Source of the DNA: Flavisphingomonas formosensis
GTDB lineage: Bacteria; Pseudomonadota; Alphaproteobacteria; Sphingomonadales; Sphingomonadaceae
Reading direction: 5' to 3'
NCBI RefSeq assembly: GCF_009755815.1
Contig: NZ_WRPK01000006.1
Span: forward strand, 348,529 to 412,528
Length of the DNA: 64,000 bases
Shown: piece after piece, positions 18,189 through 26,514 of the stretch
Layout of the letters: each line of letters begins with the position of its first letter
Position numbering within the stretch: the first letter of the stretch is position 1
Position numbers and translations under genes: made by a program
Notes under the pieces: model-generated
What the model was told of the DNA's origin: nothing
Database searches by the model: none
The model's input: only the letters and a program-made list of their open reading frames with translations

Positions 18189-18746
18189 TCAATCCCTCAA
18201 CATTTCGCTCAGCTTCGCGCGCGCGCGATAGAGTCGCGTCTCGACCGCCTTGGCGGTGATGCCCAGCACCTGGCCTGCTTCGATCTGGCTCATCCCCTCG
18301 ATCGCGCAGAGCAGCAGCGGGTCTTTCAGGGGTGCGGGCAGGGCGGCGACAGCGGCATTGATCCGGGCGAGGGCGCGCGTCGACTCCAGTGCCTCTTCCG
18401 GTGTCGCGCCGTCATCGCTTATATCGAGCGCCTCGTCGATCTGCCGCGCGCCGGTGAAGAAGCGCCGCACAGCGCGCCGCCGTGCCCAGTCGCGGCACTT
18501 GTTGAGCGCGATCCGCGCGATCCAGACGCGAAACGGACGCGCGCCGTCATAGCGCGCCAGCGCGGCGAAGGCGGCGACGAAGGTTTCCTGCGTGATATCC
18601 AGCGCCTCGTCCGCGTCGCCGATGTGGCCGCGCGCCAGCCGCCAGACAGCATCGCGGTGACGCTGCATCAGCCCGGCATAGGCCGACTGGTCGCCCGACA
18701 GGGCGCGGGCGACGAGCGCGCGATCCTCGGGATCGGCGGCGCTCAC
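18189..18746 (-). CDS. ECF sigma factor (CnrH-like position)
   Basis: 185 residues with sigma region 2 (about 22-90, including DEALDITQETFVAAF and WIARIALNKCRDWAR) and region 4 (about 125-180, with EGMSQIEAGQVLGITAKAVETRLYRAR). It is the third gene after a CnrY-like and a CnrX-like protein and precedes copA, so it probably drives expression of the copper genes when the sensor pair releases it. In the Cnr system the same gene order (Y, X, H) controls nickel/cobalt efflux. The downstream genes here are for copper, so the inducing metal is an open point. Confidence 0.9.
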   Translation of the reverse strand: MSAADPEDRALVARALSGDQSAYAGLMQRHRDAVWRLARGHIGDADEALDITQETFVAAFAALARYDGARPFRVWIARIALNKCRDWARRRAVRRFFTGARQIDEALDISDDGATPEEALESTRALARINAAVAALPAPLKDPLLLCAIEGMSQIEAGQVLGITAKAVETRLYRARAKLSEMLRD

Positions 18747-18747
18747 T

Positions 18748-19194
18748 TTATCGCGGGGTCTGTGAAGGCTGGGTCAGCGCCTTGACGATGGCGGCGTCGA
18801 ACTGCGCCGCCTGATCGGGCCGCAGCACCCCGCGCATGGCGAAGATGTGCCGCAACGTCTCTTTTTGGAGTTCGCCCATCACATGATGAGACCGGTCTAC
18901 CGCCGCTCCGACCCTGGGGCCATAGCCATGCTCGGCGGCGATGGCGTCCGCCAAACTCTGGTTGTCGGCGCGCATCTCCGCCTCCAGCGCCGCCCTGCGC
19001 TTGGCGAAGGCGGCCTCCAGCGCGTGGATGCGCTCTTCCTGCGCGGGATCGAGCGTCATCCGTTCATGGAGCAGCGCATGAACCTGGCTCTCGACGCGCG
19101 GGGGCGGGGCGAGCCAGGTACGTGCCACCAGTACGGCGGCCAGCGCGGCGGCAAACGCCACCAGCGCCACCAGCAGATAGCGCGCCCCGCTCAC
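18748..19194 (-). CDS. CnrX-like periplasmic heavy-metal sensor
   Basis: 148 residues: one N-terminal membrane anchor (about 5-28), then a helical periplasmic domain. The metal ligands known for CnrX (recalled as His42, His46, Glu63, His119, Met123) have exact counterparts here shifted by three: His39 and His43 in HALLH, Glu60, His116 and Met120 in HIFAM. This keeps every spacing, including the sensing methionine. The family senses divalent metal and relays to a CnrY-type anti-sigma factor. Stop and start overlaps with both neighbours show tight coupling with the sigma factor. Confidence 0.82.
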   Translation of the reverse strand: MSGARYLLVALVAFAAALAAVLVARTWLAPPPRVESQVHALLHERMTLDPAQEERIHALEAAFAKRRAALEAEMRADNQSLADAIAAEHGYGPRVGAAVDRSHHVMGELQKETLRHIFAMRGVLRPDQAAQFDAAIVKALTQPSQTPR

Positions 19195-19451
19195 TGGCCG
19201 AGCAAGCGTGAAGGCGCATAGTCGGACATGCCGATCGGCATCGGTGATGCCTGTGCCGGCGCGGAGGGAAGGACGCTACCCGCCCAGCCGATGCCGATCG
19301 CCAGCAGCCCAGCCAGCGCCAGGCTGCGCCGCGCCATCGACCGCTCACGCCGCTGCGCGACGCCCGCGATCACCGCACCGTCGATTCCCGTCAGCCGGGC
19401 GTCGGTCGGCATGGCACGCATCGCGTCCAGCATCTGGTCGAGCTCGCTCAT
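19191..19451 (-). CDS. Small membrane anti-sigma factor, CnrY-like
   Basis: 86 residues: a short cytoplasmic N-terminal helix region (MSELDQMLDAMRAMP), a basic stretch (QRRERSMARR), one membrane span (about 43-62), and a short periplasmic tail. This is the architecture and gene position of CnrY, which holds the ECF sigma factor at the membrane until the CnrX sensor binds metal. The ATG at 19451 was preferred because GGAG lies nine bases upstream; in-frame ATGs at 19457 and 19460 sit on top of that site. CnrY-type sequences are poorly conserved, so assignment rests on size, topology and context. Confidence 0.65.
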   Translation of the reverse strand: MSELDQMLDAMRAMPTDARLTGIDGAVIAGVAQRRERSMARRSLALAGLLAIGIGWAGSVLPSAPAQASPMPIGMSDYAPSRLLGQ

Positions 19452-19481
19452 CGTCATCATCTCCACGTCCACGCTCGGAAT

Positions 19482-19495
19482 ACGCACTGGTGCGT
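19482..19495. promoter_or_regulatory. Inverted repeat in the divergent copper promoter region
   Basis: ACGCAC-TG-GTGCGT is a perfect 6-bp inverted repeat between the CnrY-like gene (leftward) and copC (rightward). A further GTGCGT half-site lies at 19558-19563. Its place suits an operator or a promoter element, but no -35/-10 pair for the ECF sigma factor could be fixed by eye. Confidence 0.4.
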
Positions 19496-19598
19496 CTATC
19501 CCCTCGCATCGGCGTCTCCGGAAATTATGCGCAGCAGACGAGGGGTCGGGCAAGGTCGTGCGTAAAGCCGCTTAGCCACCCTTGCCGGAGATTGTCCC

Positions 19599-19970
19599 AT
19601 GAAGCGTTTGTTCATCCCCCTGATCGCCGCCGCCATCGCCCTGCCCGGTGTCGCCGCCGCGCACAGCAAGCTGCTCTCGTCCAGCCCGGCCGCCGACGCC
19701 ACCGTCACCAAGCCCACGAAGCTTACGCTCACCTTCTCAGAAACCTTCCTCGCGCCGATGAGCGGTGTCGAGATTGTCATGACCGGGATGCCCGGCATGG
19801 CCGATCATCCGCCGATGCCGATCGCGGGCTTCAAGACCAGCGTCGAAGGCAAGACCATGGTCGTCACGCTTCCCCGCGCACTGCCCACCGGCAGCTACGA
19901 ACTCAAATGGCATATCGTCGGCGCCGATCAGCACAGGATGGAAGGCGGTTACGGCTTCAAGGTCAAGTAA
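19599..19970 (+). CDS. copC: Periplasmic copper-binding protein CopC
   Basis: 123 residues. The signal peptide is removed before His (VAAAHSKLLSSSP), leaving the N-terminal histidine that CopC uses as a Cu(II) ligand. The beta-sandwich core has SPAADATVTKPTKLTLTFSE, a Met-containing loop (MTGMPGMADHPPMP), and the terminal HIVGADQHRMEGGYGF with the other Cu ligands. It acts as a periplasmic copper carrier and is normally partnered with CopD. It is divergent from the regulator trio, so both arms may share control. RBS CCGGAGATT lies ahead of the start. Confidence 0.93.
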   Translation: MKRLFIPLIAAAIALPGVAAAHSKLLSSSPAADATVTKPTKLTLTFSETFLAPMSGVEIVMTGMPGMADHPPMPIAGFKTSVEGKTMVVTLPRALPTGSYELKWHIVGADQHRMEGGYGFKVK

Positions 19971-19976
19971 CGGATC

Positions 19977-20840
19977 GTGACCGAGGGGGTGCTCATCGCG
20001 GCGCGCTTCGCGCTGATGCTGGATCTTGCCTTGCTCATGGGCCTGCCACTTTTCTGGTGGGTCATGGGCTTGGCCGGCCAACGGTGGGTCATGATCGCGC
20101 TGGCGCTTGGCGGCATCCTGATGTCGGCGCTGTGGTTGCTTGCCAGTGCGGCGTCGATGACAGGCTCCGCGATGGCGCCTCCCGACTGGACGACTGCGTG
20201 GATCCTGCTGACGCTGACCCCGATCGGCCTTGTGCTGGCGGTGCGCGGCGTTGCCTTGCTGGTCGCCTGCATGTGTGCGGCGACACACCGGCCTCGAATG
20301 ACCCTCATTCCCGCGCTGATCGCCGCGGCGACGCTGGCCTGGACGGGGCATGCCGGAGCGACCGAGAATATGACCGGCTCGCTGCACCGCATCGCCGACG
20401 TCGCGCATGTCTGGGCGGCTGCGGCCTGGATCGGCGCTCTCGCGGTGCTTCTTCATAGCTTGCTGACGCTGCGAGCCGGCACGGCGGACGTGCGGCGTGT
20501 CGCAAGGATGCTGACGCGCTTCTCCGCGATGGGAACGATGGTGGTCCTGACATTGGCCGCCAGCGGATCGATCAACATGATCATGATCGTCGGCTGGGAG
20601 CAATTGCCGGCACTGGCCGCCAGCCGCTACGGGATGCTGCTCGGAATCAAGCTCGCCCTGTTCGGCCTGATGCTTGGCCTGGCTGCGATCAACCGCTGGA
20701 CGCTGACACCCGCGCTCGATGGCACGACGGCAGGGAGCGCTGTAGGGCGCCTGCGTTTGTCTCTCCTGATCGAGACGGGCGCTGCGACAGCTATCGTGGC
20801 GCTGGTCGCCTGGTTCGGCACGCTCGACCCGTCAATCTGA
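19977..20840 (+). CDS. copD: Copper resistance membrane protein CopD
   Basis: 287 residues, about eight membrane spans, starting at a GTG six bases after the copC stop. The conserved CopD segments HRIADVAHVWAAAAWIGAL (around residue 137) and ASRYGMLLGIKLALFGLMLGLAAINRW-like region (written here only by its key residues: Tyr, Gly, Lys, Asn, Arg) contain the intramembrane His and Lys typical of the family. CopD works with CopC to move copper from periplasm to cytoplasm, perhaps to supply cuproproteins or sensing. Confidence 0.88.
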   Translation: MTEGVLIAARFALMLDLALLMGLPLFWWVMGLAGQRWVMIALALGGILMSALWLLASAASMTGSAMAPPDWTTAWILLTLTPIGLVLAVRGVALLVACMCAATHRPRMTLIPALIAAATLAWTGHAGATENMTGSLHRIADVAHVWAAAAWIGALAVLLHSLLTLRAGTADVRRVARMLTRFSAMGTMVVLTLAASGSINMIMIVGWEQLPALAASRYGMLLGIKLALFGLMLGLAAINRWTLTPALDGTTAGSAVGRLRLSLLIETGAATAIVALVAWFGTLDPSI

Positions 20841-21798
20841 GCGCGACTTTCCGCAATTCAGGCAGCGTAGCATATGAGATTGACCAGGTGGTCGAAGGCG
20901 CCTGCGGGAGTTTCTTCGGGGGCCGATCTTGGTGGCGACATTGCGAAAGCTTGCCGTGTCCAGATATGCCTGCGGACGGCGGCAAGGCATCGGTGCCGCG
21001 CTGCTCGGGATCGAGCAGCCGGAACACCCGGCTGAAACAGTCGATGCCTGGTCTGGAATGCGAGCGCCAGCGTGCCGCGCGGGCTCTGTATACGGTCGTG
21101 CGCGCGCCCGGATTGCGGCGCGGCGATATGGTGGTTGCCCGTGTGCGCGCGGCCTTTCGCGGACTTGCCGCCGCGCGGAGCTATCTGCAGGTCTTTCGCT
21201 GTCGAGACCGTCGGCTGTCTCTCCTTCCGATCCTCAACGGATGGTGTGAAGCAACGAGAGCAGGCGCACCCGAGTGCCTCGATCTTCCACGCTGAGATGA
21301 GTGCAGCCCGATCGGGGACGCGGTTTTCGTCATGGACGGCTCCGATGGTGCTTCGCGCGCGGACATAAACCGCGCCAAAATCAACGAGCCGACAGACGGC
21401 GACCTGATCGCGGCGCACTACCGCTGCGACACCGGTCGAAAGCCTTTGTTGCGACGGCCCAAGTGGAACTTGGATTGACGACTCGATCTCTACTAAGTCA
21501 ATAGACTTACATAGACAGGTGGCGGTCGATACCCCTGTCACGAAACGAAATCGACCCGCGGCTTTTGATGGGAAGCAGCTTGCTCCGCGTCACCAACGGC
21601 TAAAGCGCACGACCGTCCGGAGGCCTCCGGGCATCGTGTTCCCGAGAAGGAGGAACGAGGACGATGCGACGCTTCTGCAAGACGGTCACCGCCTGACGGC
21701 GGACCCAGCAGTATTTCAAGGACGACGGACGCGCGCCCTCGCCGGCGCGGTCGATGGCTGGCGCCTGCGCTGCGGCGCGCGCCCGATTGGGGGATAGA
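20841..21798. other. 958-base stretch without a supported intact gene
   Basis: Several open frames exist on both strands, the longest on the minus strand at 20858-21541 (227 codons), but none shows a known domain. One short + frame ending at a TGA at 21476-21478 reads DAVFVMDGSDGASRADINRA and further charged residues, which looks protein-like and could be a decayed coding piece. The region separates the copper cluster from the sulfur cluster and may be a scar of gene loss. Confidence 0.35.
21494..21509. promoter_or_regulatory. Perfect inverted repeat upstream of the sulfur-cluster receptor
   Basis: TAAGTC-AATA-GACTTA, a perfect 6-bp inverted repeat, lies about 290 bases before the receptor start in otherwise featureless sequence. 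It could be an operator; the distance is long for direct promoter control. Confidence 0.3.
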
Positions 21799-24192
21799 AT
21801 GCACGGGTTCGGAATTGCGAAAGGAACGATCTCGCTGGCCGCGCTGACGGTCATGCTCGCCGGGACGGCACATGCCGAAGGCGCGGCGACGGCGGCATCG
21901 GCCGATTATGCCGCCGCCGAGGCGGAGAGCGGCGGGGAAATCCTCGTCACCGCCCGCAAGCGCGAGGAACGGGCGCAGGACGTGCCGATCGCCCTCAGCG
22001 TCGTCGGGCAGGAGGCGCTGGAGAAGACCGGAAACTTCACGCTGGGCCAGGTGCAGCAGCTGGTGCCCACGCTGCAGATCTTCAGCTACAATCCGCGCAA
22101 CACGAACATCAACATCCGCGGTCTCGGCAGCAACATCGCGATCACCAACGACGGTCTCGACAATGGCGTCGGCGTCTATATCGACCAGGTCTATTACGGC
22201 CGCGTCGGCCAATCCCAGTTCGATCTCGTCGATCTCGATCATATCGAGGTGCTGCGCGGGCCCCAGGGCACGCTGTTCGGCCGCAACACCACGGCAGGCG
22301 CGATCAACATCGCGACCCGCGCGCCGAGCTTCGACACCGAATTCAAGGGCGAGGCGTCGCTGGGCAACCATGGCTATCACCAGGTGCGCGGGTCGCTCTC
22401 CGGTCCGATCATCGCCGACAAGCTCGCGGCCCGGATCAGCATCGCCGATACGCATCGCGACGGCTTCGTGGACAATGTGCGTACCGGTGTGGACACGCAG
22501 AATTACGACAATTTCACGATCCGTGGTCAGCTGCTCGCCAAGCCGACCGAGGCGCTCTCGATCCGGCTGATCGGCGATTGGTCCCGCCAGCGACAGAATT
22601 GCTGCGTCCAGCTGCTGGCCGGCAAGTTCACCACCTATAGCGACGGAACGCCCGTCCAGGCGCTGGCGGGCGGCGGCACCAACAATTTCTTCGATCGCAT
22701 CGCGCGCGCAGGTTATTCGATCGTGTCGTTAAACGCCTTCGACCGCGTGACCGATGCGGACTCGCCCTATCAAGCGAACATGACGAGCTGGGGCGTTTCC
22801 GGCCAGGTCGACTGGGATTTCGGCAGCGCCACGCTGACCTCGATCACTGCCTATCGCCGCTGGAACTGGAACCCGGCGAACGACGCCGATTCGATCGGCC
22901 TGCCGATCCTCACGCAGGCGCAGATGGCCAACCGGCAGCGGCAGTTCAGTCAGGAAATCCGGCTGGCCTCCAACGGCTCGCGCAAGCTCGATTATGTGCT
23001 CGGCCTCTATTATTTCTACCAGAAGATCCGCGGCGACGGCGTCACCCGCTACGGATCGGCAGCCGCCAATTTCTACCTGCCGCCCAGCGTCCCGGCGGTA
23101 CTGGGCAACGCTGCGCTGAACGGCTTTGAATCCGATGCGATCTCGATCCCGCAGACCCACAGCTACGCAGCGTTCGGCCAGGCGGCCTGGCACATCAGCG
23201 ACGCGCTCACGCTGAGCGGCGGCCTCAGATTCACGCATGAGGAGAAGAAGGGCTATTATTCGCAATTCACCGTCGATGGCGTCGATCTTTCGACATTGCC
23301 GGCCGCGCTCGCATTGGCGGCCCAAGGCATCCGCAACAATTTCAACCGCGAGGTCGCCTATACGACGCGGGTGAAGGACGACAGCCTGTCCGGCCAGGCG
23401 ACGCTCTCCTACACGATCGCGCCGGATCTGCTCGCCTACGCGACCTATTCGCGCGGCGCCAAATCCGGCGGGCTCAACCTCACGGCACTGCTCGACATCG
23501 CGAACGCCAAGGTGAAGCCCGAGAAGGTCGACAATTACGAGATCGGCCTCAAGTCCCAATTCCTCGAACGCAAGGTGACGCTGAACCTCGCAGCCTTCCA
23601 GACCAATGTGCGCGATTATCAGACGCTCATCCTCGACACTGTCAACCCGCCCTTCACGCAGCAATATATCGCGAACATCCCGAAGGTCCGCACCCGCGGC
23701 GTCGAGGGCGACCTGCAGGTCCAGCCGGTCAAGGGCATCAACCTGAACGCCTCCTTTGCCTACACAGACGCCACCTACCGCAACTACAAGAACAGCCCTG
23801 CGCCCGTGGAGCAGAATCCGGCCGCCGGCCTCACCACCGATCTCAGCGGACAGCCGCTCGCCGGCGTGCCGAAATGGACCTATACGCTTGGCGCAGACGT
23901 CGAGCAGCCGGTCGGCACCGCCATACTCTACGCCCATGCCGACTATTCGCACCGCTCGAAATTCTACACGAGCGTCAGCAACTCCGTTTACTCGATCATC
24001 AAGCCCTATGGTCTGGCCAATGCCCGGATCGGCGTGCGCACCGAGGACGGTCATTGGGATTTCTCGGTCTGGGCGCGCAACCTGTTCGACAAGGACTATT
24101 TCATCACGCTGAGCCCGAGCAACACCGGGCTGATCACGGGGCTGACCGGTGATCCACGCACCTTCGGCATCACGCTCCGCACCAGCCTGTGA
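21799..24192 (+). CDS. TonB-dependent receptor of the sulfur/sulfate-ester cluster
   Basis: 797 residues. Signal peptide ending near residue 27 (AGTAHAEG), TonB box GEILVTARKREE, plug domain with VPIALSVVG, INIRGLGSN and VLRGPQGTLFGRNTTAGAIN, then the beta-barrel ending RTFGITLRTSL. The pattern is that of the large sphingomonad/xanthomonad receptor group for carbohydrates, aromatics or sulfonates, not a siderophore receptor. The ATG at 21799 is preferred (GGGG five bases upstream, correct signal peptide); an in-frame upstream ATG at 21754 adds non-signal sequence. It is followed after nine bases by a GPH-type transporter, two dioxygenases and a sulfatase, so it probably brings their substrate across the outer membrane. 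Confidence 0.92.
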   Translation: MHGFGIAKGTISLAALTVMLAGTAHAEGAATAASADYAAAEAESGGEILVTARKREERAQDVPIALSVVGQEALEKTGNFTLGQVQQLVPTLQIFSYNPRNTNINIRGLGSNIAITNDGLDNGVGVYIDQVYYGRVGQSQFDLVDLDHIEVLRGPQGTLFGRNTTAGAINIATRAPSFDTEFKGEASLGNHGYHQVRGSLSGPIIADKLAARISIADTHRDGFVDNVRTGVDTQNYDNFTIRGQLLAKPTEALSIRLIGDWSRQRQNCCVQLLAGKFTTYSDGTPVQALAGGGTNNFFDRIARAGYSIVSLNAFDRVTDADSPYQANMTSWGVSGQVDWDFGSATLTSITAYRRWNWNPANDADSIGLPILTQAQMANRQRQFSQEIRLASNGSRKLDYVLGLYYFYQKIRGDGVTRYGSAAANFYLPPSVPAVLGNAALNGFESDAISIPQTHSYAAFGQAAWHISDALTLSGGLRFTHEEKKGYYSQFTVDGVDLSTLPAALALAAQGIRNNFNREVAYTTRVKDDSLSGQATLSYTIAPDLLAYATYSRGAKSGGLNLTALLDIANAKVKPEKVDNYEIGLKSQFLERKVTLNLAAFQTNVRDYQTLILDTVNPPFTQQYIANIPKVRTRGVEGDLQVQPVKGINLNASFAYTDATYRNYKNSPAPVEQNPAAGLTTDLSGQPLAGVPKWTYTLGADVEQPVGTAILYAHADYSHRSKFYTSVSNSVYSIIKPYGLANARIGVRTEDGHWDFSVWARNLFDKDYFITLSPSNTGLITGLTGDPRTFGITLRTSL

Positions 24193-24201
24193 GGTGAATC
24201 C

Positions 24202-25596
24202 ATGGCCACGATCCTGTCCGTACTGCCTGCCGACACTGCCCTCCGGTCGACACCGCGCGGGCGCCTCTCGGCGGGCAGACTCGTCGCCTTCTCCAGCCTC
24301 GCATTGCCCATCTACGCCGCGCAGATGCCGCTCAACGTCTACCTGCCGGCCATCTATGCCCAGCATTATGGCCTGCCGCTCGCGCTGCTCGGCACGATCT
24401 TCCTGATCGAGAAATTGTGGGGGACGCTCGCCGATCCGTTGATCGGCACGCTCAGCGACCGCACCGCCGGGCGGATCGGCCGGCGCAAGCCGTGGATCGC
24501 GGCAGGCGGCATCCTGTTCGGCCTGGCCGGCGTCGCTCTGTTCTTCCCGCCGGCCGATGTCGGCCCCTGGTGGCTCGGCTCCGCCTTGTTCGTCTTCTAT
24601 CTCGGCTGGTCGATGATCCAGATCCCCTATCTGGCCTGGTCGGGCGAGATTTCGGGCGATTATCATGAGCGCACCCGGATTGTGACCTACCAGACCGTGG
24701 TCGGGTCCGCCGCGCTGCTCGCGGTGCTGGTGCTGCCGACGATCGTCGACCAGATCCGCCCCGGCGACGCGCCGCTGAAGCTCGGCGCGATGGGCGCGGC
24801 GATCCTGCTCGCGCTCATTCTCGCCCTGCTGCTCGCCCTGCGCGCCTTTCCCGAACCGCCGCTGCCGGCCGTCCGCGCCGAACGCCAGCCGCTGCTCGCC
24901 ACCATCGGCATCGTGCTGCGCGACGGACCGTTGATGCGCGTCCTGCTCTCCGATTTCGCGGTGACGATCGGGCAGAATATCCGCGGCACGCTCTTCGTCT
25001 TCTTCGTCGCCATCTATATGGGCCTGCCCCATTGGGCGAGCGGCTTGTTCCTGCTCCAGTTCATCTTCGGCATCACCGCCGGGCCGATCTGGATGGCGAT
25101 CGCCCGCCGCCTCGGCAAGCACCGCACCGCGGTGATCGGCGAGCTCGTCCAGGTGGTGATCAACCTCGGCCTGCTGCTGGTCGTGCCCGGGGAACTGCCG
25201 CTGCTGCTGGCGCTCACCGTCGCGCAGGGGCTCGCCCAGGGATCGGGCAACCTCATGCTCCGCGCGATGGTCGCCGACGCCGCCGATCGCCATCGGCTGG
25301 AAACCGGCGAGGATCGCTCCGCCCTGTTCTTCTCGGTGTTCAGCATCTCGATGAAGGGCGGGATGGCCGCCGCCGTCGGCCTCGCGCTGCCGCTCGTCGC
25401 CTGGGCCGGATTCGATCCGGCCAGCCAGCACAACAGCCATGAGGCGCTGCGCGCGCTGCTGCTGCTGTTCGCGCTCGGCCCCGCCATCGCGCACCTGCTC
25501 TCGGCCTGGCTGGTGTGGCATTTCCCGATCGACGAGGCCGCCCACAGCGACATCCGCCGCGCGCTCGACGCCCGCGACACCGCCCCTGCACTCTGA
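24202..25596 (+). CDS. MFS transporter of the GPH (glycoside-pentoside-hexuronide) type
   Basis: 464 residues, about twelve membrane spans. The early motif ADPLIGTLSDRTAGRIGRRK (around residue 79) is the GPH-family version of the MFS loop. The signature continues with PWIAAGG and a later DRTRIVTYQ-like segment (HERTRIVTYQ). GPH carriers move sugars or related anionic glycosides with a cation across the inner membrane. Its place directly behind the receptor and ahead of a sulfatase suggests import of the organosulfur or sulfated substrate. The start is nine bases after the receptor stop with GAGGTG as likely ribosome-binding site. Confidence 0.87.
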   Translation: MATILSVLPADTALRSTPRGRLSAGRLVAFSSLALPIYAAQMPLNVYLPAIYAQHYGLPLALLGTIFLIEKLWGTLADPLIGTLSDRTAGRIGRRKPWIAAGGILFGLAGVALFFPPADVGPWWLGSALFVFYLGWSMIQIPYLAWSGEISGDYHERTRIVTYQTVVGSAALLAVLVLPTIVDQIRPGDAPLKLGAMGAAILLALILALLLALRAFPEPPLPAVRAERQPLLATIGIVLRDGPLMRVLLSDFAVTIGQNIRGTLFVFFVAIYMGLPHWASGLFLLQFIFGITAGPIWMAIARRLGKHRTAVIGELVQVVINLGLLLVVPGELPLLLALTVAQGLAQGSGNLMLRAMVADAADRHRLETGEDRSALFFSVFSISMKGGMAAAVGLALPLVAWAGFDPASQHNSHEALRALLLLFALGPAIAHLLSAWLVWHFPIDEAAHSDIRRALDARDTAPAL

Positions 25597-25615
25597 CCTT
25601 CAGGAGATTTGCATC

Positions 25616-26491
25616 ATGACCGCCTATCAGGCCGACCTTGCCGCCGCCCAGGAGCTGTTCCGCATCACGCCGCTGCAGCCGAGCCTCGGCGCCGAGATTG
25701 CCGACATCGATCTCAGCCAGCCGCTCGACGAGGCCACCCGCGGCGCGCTGCATGCCGCGCTGCTCCACTATCGCGTGCTCTTCTTCCGCGGCCAGGAACT
25801 GAGCCGCGAGCAGCATATCGCCTTCGGCGCGAATTTCGGCGAGCTGGAGGTCCATCCGGTCTTCTCGCTGCCCGATTATCCGCAGATCCTGCCGCTGATC
25901 TCCGCCGAGTTCGTCGGCAAGTATCGCGCCTCGACCGACGCCAACTGGCATGCGGACACCACCTTCCGGCCCGAGCCCTCGGCAGCGTCCGTGCTGCTGG
26001 CGCGTGTCTCGCCCCCGCTCGGCGGCGATACCGTCTTCGCCAATGCGGTGGCCGCCTATGACACGCTGTCCGACGAGGTGAAGGAGCGCATCGACGGCCT
26101 CACCGCGATCCACGACCCCAGCGTCTTCATCCAGTTCCTCGACAGCGAGGAGAAGAAGGACGCGCTGCGGGCCCAATATCCCGAGGTCGAGCATCCGGTG
26201 GTGCGCGTCCATCCCGAGACCGGAGAAAAGGTGCTCTATGTCAATTCGGTGTTCACCCGCCGGATCAAGGATTGGGACAAGGCCGAGAGCGACGCGCTGC
26301 TCGCCCTCCTGTTCAACCAGGTGAAGCGGCCCGAATTCCAGGTCCGCTGGAGCTGGCGGCCCGGCTCGATCGCCTTCTGGGACAACCGCGCGACCCAGCA
26401 TTACGCCGTGCCCGACTATAACGAGCCCCGCCACATGGAGCGCGTGACCATCGTCGGCGACCGCCCGCGCGGCATTTCTTCCGCTCTCTGA
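25616..26491 (+). CDS. TauD/TfdA family 2-oxoglutarate-dependent dioxygenase, copy 1
   Basis: 291 residues. The iron-binding facial triad is visible as His-x-Asp in NWHADTTF and the distal His in DNRATQHYAVPDY, with the 2-oxoglutarate Arg in MERVTIVGDRP. The family oxidises the carbon next to a sulfonate, sulfate ester or aryloxy oxygen; AtsK-type members cleave alkyl sulfates to aldehyde plus sulfate. The ATG at 25616 has CAGGAG upstream; a longer frame from 25439 overlaps the transporter and is not used. It lies 19 bases after the transporter and 23 bases before a second dioxygenase. Confidence 0.9.
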   Translation: MTAYQADLAAAQELFRITPLQPSLGAEIADIDLSQPLDEATRGALHAALLHYRVLFFRGQELSREQHIAFGANFGELEVHPVFSLPDYPQILPLISAEFVGKYRASTDANWHADTTFRPEPSAASVLLARVSPPLGGDTVFANAVAAYDTLSDEVKERIDGLTAIHDPSVFIQFLDSEEKKDALRAQYPEVEHPVVRVHPETGEKVLYVNSVFTRRIKDWDKAESDALLALLFNQVKRPEFQVRWSWRPGSIAFWDNRATQHYAVPDYNEPRHMERVTIVGDRPRGISSAL

Positions 26492-26514
26492 CCGATCGAA
26501 GAAGGAGACTATCC

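Noticed and set aside
20858..21541. 227-codon minus-strand frame considered as a gene or transposase remnant
   Set aside because: No DDE motif, no inverted terminal repeats and no recognisable family; kept only as an unexplained region.
22729..25545. 938-codon open frame on the minus strand
   Set aside because: It lies opposite the TonB receptor and GPH transporter, has no recognisable domain, and its Arg/Asp/Gln-rich composition is that of an antisense shadow in GC-rich DNA.
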